A stretch of DNA of 64,000 nucleotides from Stomoxys calcitrans (taxonomy: Eukaryota; Arthropoda; Insecta; Diptera; Muscidae): assembly GCF_963082655.1 (NCBI RefSeq), contig NC_081554.1:128315453-128379452 (forward strand). Direction: 5' to 3'. The notes beneath the pieces are model-generated. The model had not been told where the DNA came from, ran no database searches, and saw only the letters and a list, made by a program, of their open reading frames with translations. The position numbers and the translations under genes were made by a program. Each line of letters starts with the position of its first letter. Within the stretch, counting starts at the first letter, position 1. Positions 22,991-34,102 of this stretch are shown here, one piece after another.

Positions 22991-23787
22991 TTATACCCAC
23001 TACCAAGAAATGGGGGTATACTAGTCTAGTCGTTTCGTTTGTTAAACCTCGAAATATTCATTTAAGACCCATAAAATATAGATTCTTGATCATCTCGGCA
23101 TTTTGAGTCTATTTGGCCATGTCCGTCCGTCTGTCGAAGTCACGATAGAGGTCGAACGCGTAAAGCTAGCTACGTAATATTGATGTAGGTCGTTGGGGAT
23201 TGCAAATGGGCCATATCGGTACAGATTTAGATATAGCTCCCATATAAAACCATTCAAGAGGTCAAATCGTGAGATTACAAGTGTTCTGTAATGACTTCCA
23301 ATAACTGTGCCAAATACGGTCCAAATCGCTCTATAACCTGATAAAGCTCCCATATAAACCGATCTCCCGATTTGACTTCATGATCCCGTGAAAGCCGCAA
23401 GTTTTATCCAATTTGGCTGAAATTTTGCATATGGTGTTCTGTTATGACTCCCAACAACTGTGGCGAGTACAGTCCAAATTGTTTTATAACCTGATATAGC
23501 TCCCATATAAACCGATATCCCAAATTGACTTCTTAGGTCCTTAACAGCCGGAATGTTTGTCCAATTTGGCTGAAATTTTGCATGTGGTGTTCTGTTACGG
23601 TCTTTAACCTAAATAATATAGCTCCCACATTCGGTTCCTAGAAGCTTTAATTTTTGCTGGTTTGACAGATGTTTGGTATGTAGAATAAAATAATGCCCTT
23701 CTACTAGATTTATTTTGTATAAATTTTTATCAGAATCTATAGTGGTAGGTTCCCAAGATTCGGCCCGGCAGAACTCTTCTTGTATTT
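22991..23787 (+). mobile_element. Complete DINE-b element
   Basis: Start TTATACCCACTACCAAGAAATG, then a short GTCCGTCCGTCTGTCG microsatellite. It has body units with TTGACTTCATGATCC, AAAGCCGCAAG and GGCTGAAATTTTGCAT, and the end GATTCGGCCCGGCAGAACTC. It defines the DINE-b subfamily: same termini, different internal unit (about 120 bp). Confidence 0.82.
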
Positions 23788-24050
23788 TCTTTTATTTATA
23801 AATTTTAAACTTTATATTTTAATCATAAAAGGATATGTATCTACAACCAATAATCCTGTACTTTAATTTATAATTTTATCTTATTGGACAGGAATAATTA
23901 ATAAAATAAATAAATTAAAGAAGCAATAGCTGGGGCGGCTAAGGTCTGGTTTGCAAAATATAATAACAGTAATTAATTTAAAGTAAAAACCGTAATGTGA
24001 GTTAAGTGTGTTGGATAAGTAAATCCAATAAAAAAATTAATCTAAAATAT
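23788..24050. other. AT-rich spacer
   Basis: Nothing recognised. Confidence 0.35.
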
Positions 24051-24535
24051 AATGAACAATAGGTGGACATTTGAAGCGTCGTCCAACAGACAGGTCTCAC
24101 TTCACCCCATGGTTCAAGCGATTACCCCTGCGATACAAACGCTGTCCCCTCGGAATGGAAGAAAGCCATCATGGTCACAATCCCAAAGAAGGGTGACTTC
24201 GCCCAGTGTAAAAACTGGAGGGGGATTACATTGTTAAACGCAATAAATAAAGTGATGATAAGTCTCCTTCTGCAGCGTATTTCACCTGCACCTGACAGCA
24301 TTTTGAGGAAGGAACAGGCAAGTTTTCGGCCAGGACGCTCTTGTGCCGACCACATTAACTCCCTACGTATTGAACAGTCTGCAGAACTTCATATACCTAT
24401 ACCTTTTATTCATCGACTTCGAGCGTACGTTTGACACAGTTTTGAGAGCTTAAATGTAGCAGGTGGGCATAAATTAGGGAGCTGTATAGGAATGCTGAAG
24501 TTTCAGAAAAGAGAACTTCAGCTCCTGGAAACAGG
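24051..24535 (+). pseudogene. LINE reverse transcriptase fragment (N-terminal RT)
   Basis: The frame at 24171-24434 reads MVTIPKKGDFAQCKNWRGIT, then LLNAINKVM and LRKEQASFRPGRSCADHINS. These are the palm/finger motifs around the conserved Q-A-x-F-R-x-G-R-S-C block of non-LTR retrotransposons. A frameshift follows, and remnants such as IRELYRNAE continue to about 24500. The catalytic YADD motif is absent. This could be the same family as LINE-R at 30.5 kb, but the two do not overlap. Clade left open (RTE- or CR1-like). Confidence 0.75.
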
Positions 24536-24560
24536 GTTGCATCCTATAGCCAAGGCTATT

Positions 24561-25494
24561 TTTATACCCTCCACCATAGGATGGGGGTGTACTAATTTCG
24601 TCATTCTGTTTCTAACTCCTGGAAATATTCGTCTCAGACATCATAAAGTATATATATTCTTGATTGTCATGTCGTTTTAAGTCGATCTAGCTATGTCCGT
24701 TCGTCTGTTCGTCCGTCCATCCGTCTGTCTGTCGGAAGCACGCTAACTTTCGAAGGAGTATTATTAGTGTTTTGATATAGCTGCCACATAAACCGATCTA
24801 AGGTCTTGATTTCTTGAGACTCTGGAGGGCGCACGTGGTGTTTTGGTATCACTTCCAACAACTGTGTTAAGTATGATTCAAATCGGTTCATAATCTGTCG
24901 TTCATAGCTGTCATACAAACCGATCTTGGATCTTGACTTCTTGAGCTAATAGAGCGCGCTAGTCTCAGCCGATTTGGCTGAAATTTTGCATAAGGTGTTT
25001 TGTTACGACTTCCCATAACTTTGCTAAGTATGTCGCAAATTGGTACATAACCTGATATAGCTGCCATATAAACCGATCTGGGATCTTGACATCTTGAGCC
25101 TCTATAGGGCCCAATTCTCATCCGATTTGGCAACAATTTTGTGCAACGGCTTCTCTCATGACCATCAACATACGTGTCTTATATCGTCTGAATCGATCAA
25201 TAGTTTTATATCCCATATCAACTAATTTCCCGATTTTGCTTCTTGAGCCTCTACAAGATGCAGTTCTTATCCGAATGAACTGAAATATTACATAATGACT
25301 TCTACAACGTTCTGCATTCATTTATGGTCCGAAACGGAATATAAATTGATATAGCTCCAATATCATAACAGTTCTTATTCAATATTCCTTGTTTGCCTAA
25401 AAAGAGATACCGCGCATAGAACTCGACAAATGCGATCCATGGTGGAGGGTATATAAGATTCGGCACGGCCGAACCTTGCACGCTCTTACTTGTT
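24561..25494 (+). mobile_element. Complete DINE-a element
   Basis: Start TTTATACCCTCCACCATAGG, an imperfect GTCY array near 24700-24732, diverged body units, and a GGCACGGCCGAACCTTGCAC end with TTACTTGTT. The next element, DINE-c, starts with no spacer. Confidence 0.88.
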
Positions 25495-26543
25495 ATACCT
25501 TACATCACACTGTGGAACAGGGTATTATAAGTTAGTGCATTTGTTTGTAGCACCCACAATGAAGGGAGAAAGACCCATTGATAAGTATACCGATCGACTC
25601 AGAATCACTTTCTGATTCGATTTAGCTATGTCCGCCTGTCCATGTTAATTTGTGTACAAAGTACAGGTAGCAGTTTTCATCCGATCGTCTTAAAATTTGG
25701 TACAGGCATGTTTTCTGCCTAGAGGCAAAGCCTTTTGAAATTGGAAAAAATCGGTTAAGATTTGCATATAGCTTCCATATATATGTTCTTCCGATTTTCA
25801 GTAATAATGCAATAAAATGGTCATTTGTTAACAGATTCCCTCGAAATTTGGCAGAATCACTTTCTGATTCGATTTAGCTATGTCCGCCTGTCCATGTTAA
25901 TTTGTGTACAAAGTACAGGTAGCAGTTTTCATCCGATCGTCTTAAAATTTGGTACAGGCATGTTTTCTGCCTAGAGGCAAAGCCTTTTGAAATTGGAAAA
26001 AATCGGTTAAGATTTGCATAGAGCTTCCATATATATGTTCTTCCGATTTTCAGTAATAATGCAATAAAATGGTCATTTGTTAACAGATTCCCTCGAAATT
26101 TGGCAGGAAGGATTTTTTATGACCCTCGATATTACTGGCGAATTTCATGGAAATCGGTTCAGAATCTAACTCTATATATCTAGCTCCCATATATATATGA
26201 AATATGACAGGAAGGATTTTCTTATGACTCTCAATATTACTGGTGAAATTTCATAGATTTTCACCCCTAAGAGCCACTGCAAGCGCATAGTTTGACCAAT
26301 CTAGCCAAAATTTTGCACAATTCTTTCCTCGACGACTACCACATTATCCGAGAAGTTTGCTCGAAATCGGTTCAGAATTGGATATAGCTCCCATATATAT
26401 GTTCGTCAGATTTTTAGTAATTAGCAATAATTTTGTCATATGTCAGCCGTACTTATTACAGTTTGAACATATTTGCTCCCCGTAGGGTAGGTGTAGGGTA
26501 TTATACAGTCTGCACCGCCCGACTTTTGCCCTTCTTTATTGGT
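25495..26543 (+). mobile_element. DINE-c element, near complete
   Basis: Start TATACCTTACATCACACTGTG and the paired GGAACAGGGTATTATAAG. It includes a CCGCCTGTCC remnant of the GTCY tract and body units with CCATATATATGTTC. It ends GGTGTAGGGTATTATACAGT, then CTGCACCGCCCGACTTTTGC. It carries a recent 252-bp tandem duplication. Confidence 0.82.
25601..26104 (+). repeat. 252-bp tandem duplication inside DINE-c
   Basis: Both units start AGAATCACTTTCTGATTCGA (25601 and 25853) and run to CTCGAAATTTGGC. I see a single substitution (GCATATAGC versus GCATAGAGC). The near identity means the duplication is recent compared with the element. Confidence 0.9.
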
Positions 26544-26748
26544 TTCTTCTAAGCCCCCTTCATAATTAAGCAGCAGTCGTTTTCAGCAAACAACAGACTT
26601 TTCAGCAATGATCATGCTGCTCTATAATTGCAGAACTACTGATGTAATAGAAGAACTACTGATATAGTGGCAGCAAAATCAAATACTAATATTTAGCAGA
26701 ACATGCTATTTTCAGCAAATTTTTTTTTAAGTGTATATATAATGGTGC
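26544..26748. other. Unrecognised spacer
   Basis: Nothing recognised beyond short CAGCAAA-like echoes. Confidence 0.3.
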
Positions 26749-26860
26749 TTTCAGTATCATAACGGGACACATAGGACTACGAACTCACTTTTTCAAAATC
26801 GGTGCAGCAATTGATAGGATGTGTAGGGCATGTGGGGAAATATGATGAGACGTTGCACAG
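26749..26860 (+). pseudogene. Short LINE-L C-terminal fragment
   Basis: ACGGGACACATAGGACTACG continues through ATCGGTGCAGCA, GATAGGATGTGTAGGGCATG and GATGAGACGTTG. It encodes a degraded version of GHIGLRAHLCKIGAA and CRACG, the post-RNase H zinc-knuckle region seen at 28.7 kb and 32.8 kb. Confidence 0.7.
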
Positions 26861-27133
26861 TGGGAGAAAATTGCAGTTTTTCCCGTATATGTTGAATATT
26901 GCAGATAAAAGTGTCCTTAAAAAACTAAAAAGAAATTTGCCCGAATTTCTAAACGAAAATCGCCAAAAGATCCTTTTCAAGCAAAGATGGTTTCAAAATC
27001 GGCATTTTTTAGTAAATTTGCTGTAGAGGCTACAAATATTGTTAGGTGCAAAAATTTAAGTTTAAGTTGACTTATCTTGTTCAAATTTCACTTAAAATGC
27101 ATCTTCAATATGTTTTCTTCACCAATACAAAAG
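26861..27133. other. Unrecognised spacer
   Basis: Open on one strand for about 75 codons but without recognisable similarity. Confidence 0.3.
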
Positions 27134-27134
27134 A

Positions 27135-27765
27135 AATAAGTAAAAGCGTGCTAAGGTTCGGCCGGGCCGAATTTATATATACCCTCCACCATGGATCGTA
27201 TTTATCGAGATCTTTTCCCGGCATCTCTTTTTGAGCCAACAAAGGATTAAATAAAATAATTGCTATGCTATTGGAGCTACATGAAGTTATGGTCAGATTT
27301 GGACCATTATTAAATTGAATGTTGGAGACCATAGTAGAAGTTATTGTGTAAAATTTCAGCCAATTCGAATAAGAATTGCATCCTTTAGGGGCTCAAGAAG
27401 AAAAAATTGGAAGATCGGTTTATATTGGAGCTGTATCAAGCTATAGACTGATACAGACCATTTTTGACATGTATGTTGATGGTCATGGGAGAAGTTGTTG
27501 TACAAAATTTCAGCTAAATTGGATAATAATTTCGCCCTCTATAGGCTCAACAGCTATATCAGGTTATGTACTGATTTCAACCATACTTAGCACAGTTGTT
27601 GGAAGACAGAACACTTCATGCAAAATTTCAGCCAAATCGGATTAGAATTGCGCCGTCTAGTGGCTCAAAAAGTTAGTATTCTAGTGGCTAGTGGCTCAAA
27701 AGGAAGTATTTGTGCAAAGTTTCAAGCGGCTAGCTTTACTCATTCAAAGTTAGCGTACTTTCTCA
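27135..27765 (-). mobile_element. DINE-a element, truncated at its 5' end
   Basis: It begins AAGTAAAAGCGTGCTAAGG, followed by the GTTCGGCCGGGCCGAA stem and TATACCCTCCACCATGG. It ends inside the conserved CAAGCGGCTAGCTTTACTC segment, just before the microsatellite, at the junction with LINE-L. Confidence 0.85.
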
Positions 27766-28290
27766 ACGTGCCGAAAAGATCACCGACTGTGCAGTAGTCT
27801 CCCTATCAAATAGCTGCTGTAGACTAGCAGACTTCTGTTTGAAATGACGAATTGTCGGTTGAAATTTCGGGATAAGAGAAAACGTTGCTTCAGTTGTTTT
27901 GGGGCAAGACATCTGCAGAGGGATCCCATAGAAAAGAAAATGCTGCAGAAATGAACACAAGATGAAGGAGTGCACTAACCGTCTGAAATGCTGTATATGC
28001 TCTCACAGCGGAAAAGGCCAGACGAATCACCTGCCTGGCACAGGAAGATGCTGCCATCTCACCCCTAGTGAGAGTATCGACGCCTTCGAGGCGAAATTTG
28101 ATGAGATCGAAGACACGATCCGAAAATTAGACGGGCACAACATAGTAGCCGTTGATTTCAACTCTCGTGCAATAGAATGGAGCCAGCCAACAACCAACTC
28201 AAGAGGAGGGCGAGTTCTACATATGGCAAGATGGGCCATATCAGAGGCAAAAAGTCCATTTTTGAACAAAGCAATCTTCGTAAGTAATTG
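27766..28290 (+). pseudogene. LINE-L endonuclease fragment
   Basis: 27962-28290 encodes SIDAFEAKFDEIEDTIRKLD, then HNIVAVDFNSRAIEWSQPTT and NSRGGRVLHMARWAIS. This is the APE endonuclease segment with the usual GDFNAR-type motif (here VDFNSR, with Gly replaced). The TTNSRG continuation is typical of R1/LOA-like LINEs. The frame is lost after LHMAR. It joins a DINE-a fragment on the left. Confidence 0.75.
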
Positions 28291-28630
28291 AACCTAGGTG
28301 GCATCTCTGTATTTACAACTGATCTAGTAAAGTTGTAGTAAGCTACTGTGTTTAATTGTTTGTTTTTTAAACCAAATTATGAAATATAAACATTTGATTG
28401 TCAAAAAAAGTTAAGTTTGTTATAAGTAGAGTCCGGAAAATAACCCTATCTAGGCAAATGTGGTGATAATTTGCAATAAAATTTAATTTTGAAAATATAC
28501 AATTATTTGAAAACACCTAAGCCAGTAATTGGCTTGTTGTGCGCTCTAAAAACTATAAAGTAACCTCTAAAAAGAAAGTTAGGAATTCCGTGGTACTTAC
28601 AAAATCCTTAATTGTTTTCAATACCACTTC
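28291..28630. other. Unrecognised AT-rich DNA
   Basis: Nothing recognised in about 340 bp. Confidence 0.35.
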
Positions 28631-29605
28631 ATGTCTGATATTGTGTCTCCACCTATGTGCCGGTATCTGTTAGACGCGAAAGCCGTGCAATGACAAAGGA
28701 AATGCTCCAACGTCTCATCGCCTTCCCGCAAGCCCTACACATGCTATCACTTGCCGCACCGATTTTACATAAGTGAGCTCGTAGTCCTATGTGTCCCGTT
28801 ATGATACCAATAGCTATACTGACCGACTTCTTGCTTCCTTTCAGTAAAAGCCTCTTCTTCTCACGACCTGAATCTCCCATAGGTTTTTCGCCGTCCTACC
28901 GTCCTTTTCGCTGTTCCACAATGTTGCATGCGCATTCGTCGCCCACTCCCTTTATTCGGACTGGCTTCGGGTTAACCAAGTTTATTGACGGCAGTCCTCT
29001 GACCTTCACTGCCAAATCGTCTGCCCTTTCATTCCCCCTTACTCCGTTATGGCCCGGAACTCAAACGATGCGGATTTTGCCATCTTCAGAGAACGCGTTA
29101 ATTTCCTTCTTACACTGCAAGACTGTTCGTGACCTTACCGTCAAGGTTGTTATTGCCCTTATGACAATTTTACTGTCGGTAAAGATGCTCACACTCGACG
29201 TCCTCGCGTTAGCACCACACTACTTGACGCATTATGACGTATTATGGTCAGGCAGTCTAAAACAGATCTCGGTCCCTGGGTTCTCAATGTAGACCCGCAG
29301 GCCTATTCCGTCCTCTAGCATTATCCATCCGTGTAACATGACCCTCCAAATGGCAATACTAGGATTCCGTCAATCCAAGACTGTGCCGATGGCAGCAGTG
29401 CCTCGCACTCGACTTCGAGGTTCATCTCAGGTATCTGATCAGAAACCTCTTCCCTTCCTCCCAGGTTTCCTGTCGTCACCTCGATTATACCGCGATGGTA
29501 TGAGCTGCTCCTATCCTCAATCCATTCTCCCATCGTCTTAAGTCTCATAGCCACAGTCGCTGCCTCACACTTAATTTGGGTCGGATATCTAGAATACTTA
29601 TGCAA
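28631..29605 (-). pseudogene. LINE-L RNase H and C-terminal region
   Basis: From 29605 down, a 94-codon frame encodes the RT-RNase H connection and ends at SCYTDG, the first RNase H aspartate motif. Further frames give the second aspartate segment (IFTDSKIVIRAITTLTVRSR), VPGHNGVRGNERADDLAVKV, and a C-terminal region with GHIGLRAHLCKIGAASDSMC and RACG. The tryptophan expected before VPGH is a stop codon, and there are at least three frameshifts. The layout RT, RNase H, then zinc knuckle is that of R1/LOA/I-type LINEs. It is the best-preserved RNase H in the window. Confidence 0.82.
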
Positions 29606-29744
29606 TGTACCACCTCATATGCCTAATAATAAATGTCAAAATATCGGACTCTAGTTATAATGAAATAAATAAATAATGGTCCAACAGGTGCGTAGTTTGA
29701 AAAAATTACGAAAGCTTGTTATAGACTACAATTCTGTGTGCTAA
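29606..29744. other. Unrecognised spacer
   Basis: Nothing recognised. Confidence 0.3.
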
Positions 29745-30356
29745 CGTCAGGTTAGGTTAGGTTTAAGTGGCAGCCATCAGACTCACTTAGACGTTTTCGT
29801 CCATTGTGATACCACAGGAACAGAAGAAGGAAGATGCCTTCTAGTTCATACCGTTGAACCATCCAGATCGCTTAAAAAAGCCTAATAACTTGCGAATGTT
29901 CACATCCGCTAAATCAGACAGGTTCTCAAAGAATTGAGAACCTAAAGTGAACCTCCTTCTAACTGATAGCGCGGGACACACATACAGAAGGTGTTCTATA
30001 GTCCCTTCTTCCTCGATTTCCTCACAGCTTCTGCAAAAGTCGTTGCTGGCAACCTTCAGTCTGTCAGCGTGTTTTCCGATTAGACAGTGACCTGTCATGA
30101 AGGACACAATGACTGAGACGTCTGTTATAGCCAATGAGAGCAAAGCGGTAGATCTCTTCAAGTCTAGATTAGGCTACATAGTTTTGGAATGCTCACAGCC
30201 CCCTCTTTGTGTTCTAAGGTGTGTCGGTTTGCATAATTTTCTTCGTGCTTCTTGGAGAACATCTTTGTTCGTGCGAGCAAACGTATAAATCAGTTGTGAG
30301 GTTTGTCCACATTCATGTTTATAAAGTTTTATGTGTCCGTTCAATCTTGGGTCCAT
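29745..30356 (-). pseudogene. Second RNase H-type LINE: C-terminal end and 3' UTR
   Basis: The frame 30161-29841 encodes FMTGHCLIGKHADRLKVASN, DFCRSCEEIEEEGTIEHLLY and CPALSVRRR, with FFKRSGWF near the end. This is the cysteine-rich C-terminus typical of LOA/I-like LINEs and is distinct from LINE-L (DFCRSCEE rather than SMCRACG). It is followed by a 3' UTR with TTCCTGTGGTATCACAATGG and ends ACCTAACCTAACCTGACG. Upstream codons to 30356 remain in frame with one stop. The RNase H core is missing. Confidence 0.8.
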
Positions 30357-30369
30357 TTTTAAATAAAGC

Positions 30370-30465
30370 TTCTTTATAGACCGGGCTCCGAGATCACTTC
30401 TTGAGCCCCTACAGGACGCAATTTTTGTCAGACTGGGCTAAAATTTTCCATACTAACTTCTCTTA
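30370..30465 (+). mobile_element. DINE fragment, left part split by LINE-R
   Basis: It reads ACTTCTTGAGCCCCTACAGG and GGCTAAAATTTTCCATACTA, up to ACTTCTCTTA (30456-30465). The same element resumes at 31019 with a second ACTTCTCTTA. Confidence 0.75.
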
Positions 30466-31018
30466 CTTTACTTTTACTTTAATTGGTATTAGCCGAACGT
30501 AGAATAGCGCCTCGATCTTCTGCGCTCCTTCTATAATCTCTGACACTAAGTTTCGAGGTGTCTCTCACTGCTTCATCTTTCCATCGGGTTTTTGGCCGTC
30601 CCAGTTTGCATGTACCATCGTGATCGCCTTTAAAAGACTTCTTCGCTGGAGCTTTTTCATTCAACCTGACAACATGACCTAGCCAACGCAACCGTTGAGC
30701 CAACGCAACCGTTGTATTTTGATACGTATAACTATGGTGTCATCGTCATAAAGCTCGTGGTTCATACGACTCCTATATTCTCCATTAACGCAAGCTAGTC
30801 CATATATCCTACGAAGAATCTTTCTCTCAAACACTCCAAACAATGCCTCGTCTGCTTTCACAAGTACCCATGCCCCAGAACCATATTACAACGAGGATGG
30901 TATCAATGTCTTGTATAGTGTCATCTTCGTCTGTCGAGAGGTGGCCTTGTTTCTAAACTGCTTACTTAATCCAAAGTAGCACCTGTTTGCCACTATAATT
31001 CTTCGATTTATTTCACTG
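30466..31018 (-). pseudogene. LINE-R, 5'-truncated, C-terminal region, with TSD
   Basis: The minus strand encodes the end of a LINE ORF2: INRRIIVANRCYFGLSKQF, then MTLYKTLIPSSL. Next come ADEALFGVFERKILRRIYGL and ACVNGEYRSRMNHELYDDD. RLRWLGHVVRLNEKAPAKK and GRPKTRWKDEAVRD follow, the usual C-terminal signature of a widespread insect LINE group. The 3' tail is TAAAGTAAAAGTAAAG. The insertion is bounded by ACTTCTCTTA at 30456-30465 and 31019-31028, a 10-bp target-site duplication. A 17-bp tandem duplication at 30681-30714 breaks the frame after RLRWL. The copy is dead but was inserted by target-primed reverse transcription. Confidence 0.88.
30681..30714. repeat. 17-bp tandem duplication in LINE-R
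   Basis: AGCCAACGCAACCGTTG is repeated exactly, back to back. It falls in the codons for QRLRWLG and shifts the frame by two bases (17 = 3n+2). Confidence 0.9.
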
Positions 31019-31165
31019 ACTTCTCTTATAACCGCCAACATCCACGCCAAGTATGGTTTAAATCGGTTCATAACCTGAGATAGCTCCCATATAAACTGAT
31101 CTACGGTTTGTACTCCTTGAGAACCTAGATGTCTCAATTTTTATCCGATTTGGCTGCAGTTCAAT
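31019..31165 (+). mobile_element. DINE fragment, right part split by LINE-R
   Basis: After the TSD it continues ATCCACGCCAAGTATGG, AAATCGGTTCATAACCTGAG and CTCCCATATAAACTGATC, typical DINE body, and stops near 31165. Confidence 0.78.
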
Positions 31166-31320
31166 TCGCTGCATAGATCATATAGACTCTAAACTCTGTC
31201 AGCGTCATTGTGAAGTCCTCGCAGACGCTAGTTCAAAATTTTAGAGTCCCAGCTGCTTCCTGAGATTTGTTGCCCCTAAAACCCTTCATTGGGCCCATAG
31301 TGCGCAAGAACTATTTTACT

Positions 31321-33030
31321 CGTTATAAACAGAGGAATCGTGCCAACCTTTTAAGCGACCCGTATACGATGGCACCATACCGGATATCACCCTTGCGTTC
31401 AAAGAAATTATCGGGAAGACAACAGAGTGGAGTGTAGTTGAAACTTTCACATCAAGCGACCACCAGCATATTTTATTCTCCTTTAATACTGGAAGAGACG
31501 CAGCTAATGAGAGAGTACTTGTACTCACAAGTAAACGAAAGTGAAATGGGAACAAACTCGACAACTCGAAATCCTAGCAGAAAGTGACCAGCAAGCTCAG
31601 CGGTCAGAACATGCACAAGACGTTCTGTCGACAGTGGGACGAAAGATGGGCATCATAGAGAGCGGATGTAACAAATCCATGCCAAGACTCAAATGGCCGA
31701 GAGGAAACAGAACCGCAGCAACCTGTTGGAATGACGCTATAGCTGGGCAACGAAGCAACTGCATTAAAATAAGAAGCAGATGTACGAGAGCTCGCCGTAG
31801 AAGCATGGCTGAAGCAGAACACGCTCTAGGCAAGAAGGCAAAAAAAAAATTTGTTCGAAGGCAAAGGAGCAAAAAAGAAAAGTGAGAGGAATAAAGAGAA
31901 GACATAAACAGAAACCTTGGAATAACTCGGCACACGGATCCCAACAGCGGTGATGGACGAAAGAACATCATCGCTGTTGAGCTCACGACCGTAGGGAAGA
32001 TGAAGTATATGAAGAGCCTTCTGACAATATAAGAAAGTAGAATAGCCACTGGTCCTGACGGAATACCGGTAGATAGCTGCATTTGAGGGTGCTCCCAGTG
32101 CCTATTTGAGGGTGTTTTTCTGGGAGTATGGAAGAAACGAAAACTGGTGCTCATAATCAAGGGCAATGGTGATCGCACATCCTCCTCTCATTCCGGCCAC
32201 TCTGTATGCTGGATACGGCCGGCATGTTTTTGGAGTGGCTTATAAAGCCATGGCTCTATGAGAGACCATGGAGAGACATGGGCAGGAATGCCCACGGGTG
32301 CTTTAGTGATGTGGCTAGGCAAAGGAACCACTTTAGGCCAATTGTCCTCTTGGCCACACTGGATGTGAAGAACACATTTAATAGCCTCAGATGGTCTGAC
32401 GTCTTCCAAGCACTCAGAGAGGACTTTATTATCCCGCGTATCTGATGAGAGTATTGGGAAGTTACTTGCATAAAAGGATACTTAACTATAACCCTCAGGA
32501 TGGAACGACTGAATGTGAGGTCACATCGTTTGAGTGCCGGGCCATAGCGGTGTAAGGGATAATGAAAGAGCAGACGCATTGGCAGTGAAAGCCAGAAGAC
32601 TGTTGTCAATAAACTTGGCTTACTCGAAGTCTTTCGGGTCGACGCAGTCCGAGTCAAGGGCGTGGGCTACGAACGCGAAACGGTCGGTAGGACGACTAGA
32701 ATTTTGTGGGGAGATCCGGATCATGAGAAGACCAGGATATTACTGAATGGTAGTTAGAAGGAGGTCATTATAGCTTTCGGTATCACAATAGGACTACGAG
32801 CTCACTTATACCAAATCGGTCTGGCAAGTGATAGCATGTGTAGGGCATGAGGGAAGGATGATGAGACCTTGGAGCATTTCCTAAGTTTTCCCAGCTTTCG
32901 TCGCTAAAAGATGCCGACAGTTAGGTAGGTACACAATACGAGTCATGAATCAACTGAGGGGCGTGATATTGAAACTAATGAGGTATTTTGTAAGTAGTAC
33001 GGAATCCCTTAGACTTAAATATTCTTTTTC
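31321..33030 (+). pseudogene. LINE-L long relic: endonuclease end, linker, RT, RNase H, C-terminus
   Basis: Domains appear in order. The endonuclease C-terminus is at about 31330-31540 (RPVYDG-like, IPDITLAFKEIIG, TEWSVVETFTSSDHQH). A well-preserved linker frame at 31541-31885 contains CNKSMPRLKWPRGNRTAATC, CTRARRRSMAEAEHAL and KKAKKKF. An RT fragment at 32040-32445 has ATGPDGIPVD and LLATLDVKNTFNSLRWSDVF. Most of the RT, including YADD, is deleted. RNase H resumes at 32530 (PGHSGVRDNERADALAVKAR), and the C-terminal LRAHLYQIGLASDSMCRA region runs to about 32900. The copy has frameshifts throughout. The family matches the fragments at 26.7, 27.8 and 28.6 kb. Confidence 0.8.
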
Positions 33031-33044
33031 GAGTTAACTTTTTA

Positions 33045-33212
33045 GTATCGGATAAGAATTGAGCCCTTTATTGGCTCAAGAAGTCAAGATCTGAGATCGG
33101 TATATAAGGTAGCTATATCAGGTTATGGACCGATTTTAACCATAATTAGCGCAGTTGTTGGAAGTCATAATAATACATTAGTATATTCTTATCCTATGGT
33201 GGAGGGTATAAT
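33045..33212 (-). mobile_element. Internally deleted mini DINE-a
   Basis: It joins one body unit (ATCGGATAAGAATTGAGCCC, GGTTATGGACCGATTTTAAC) directly to the start signature (TTCTTATCCTATGGTGGAGGGTATA). The microsatellite and the conserved 5' segment are deleted, leaving about 170 bp. Confidence 0.75.
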
Positions 33213-33259
33213 AATACACGTAGATAAAAAATATTGAGGATTAATGAAGAAGGGTACAC

Positions 33260-34102
33260 AACCACACTTTATTTTGTCCGACAGTGTATATCTAAATCTG
33301 GCCCGACTTTAATGAAATTTATCACATGTGCTAAGACGTTAAATGAAACACCCCACTTAAAATTTTATAAAGATCAAACCAAAATCGTGGCGACTACAGC
33401 CTTAAAAGGCCATAACCTATGAAAAATATATATGCAACTTATATCTAAACCTAAACCAATTTTAATGAAATTTTGCACACTTATTAAGACGTCAAATAAA
33501 ACATCTCATGAAAAATTGTGTGAACATCGGACCAAAACTACGGCTTTTCAGTCCTAAAAGTCCATATTGGCTAAAAGATATATATGATAGTTATATCTAA
33601 ATCTAACACGATTTTGATGCAATCGCATTGGAATGATAAATTATATATCGGATGAAAGATATATGGGAGCTATATCTAAATCTGGACTGATTTTGGTAAA
33701 ATTTTGCACACATATTACGACGCCAAAAAACTTTTTATGCCAAGTTTGGTAAAGATGATACCAAAGTTGTGGCTTCTATAGCTTTAAAAGGGCATATCGG
33801 ATGAAATATATATATGCGAGCTATATCTAAATCTGAACCAATTTTTCGTCAATAACGTTCATCTTTGGACTAAAAAAGGGACTTATGCTAAATTTTACGA
33901 AAATCGGACCACAAATGCGACCTGTACCTTGATTACGTGGATACAAGGACTGACAAACAAAGGGCATAGCTAAATCGATTCAGGAAGTGATTCTAAGCCG
34001 ATCGGTATATTTATCGATGGGTCTAGCTCTTCTCCTTCTTAGCGTTGCAAACAAATTCACAAAGTTATAATACCCTGTACCACAGCGGTGGTGTAGGGTA
34101 TA
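33260..34102 (-). mobile_element. DINE-c-like element, minus orientation
   Basis: Repeated units have ATATATGGGAGCTATATCTA, TTTTGGTAAAATTTTGCACA and GGACCAAAACTACGGC. The right edge is AACAAATTCACAAAGTTATA, then ATACCCTGTACCACAGCGGT and GGTGTAGGGTATAAAAA, the inverted start hairpin of DINE-c. It is the reverse-orientation partner of 18560-19290. Confidence 0.78.
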
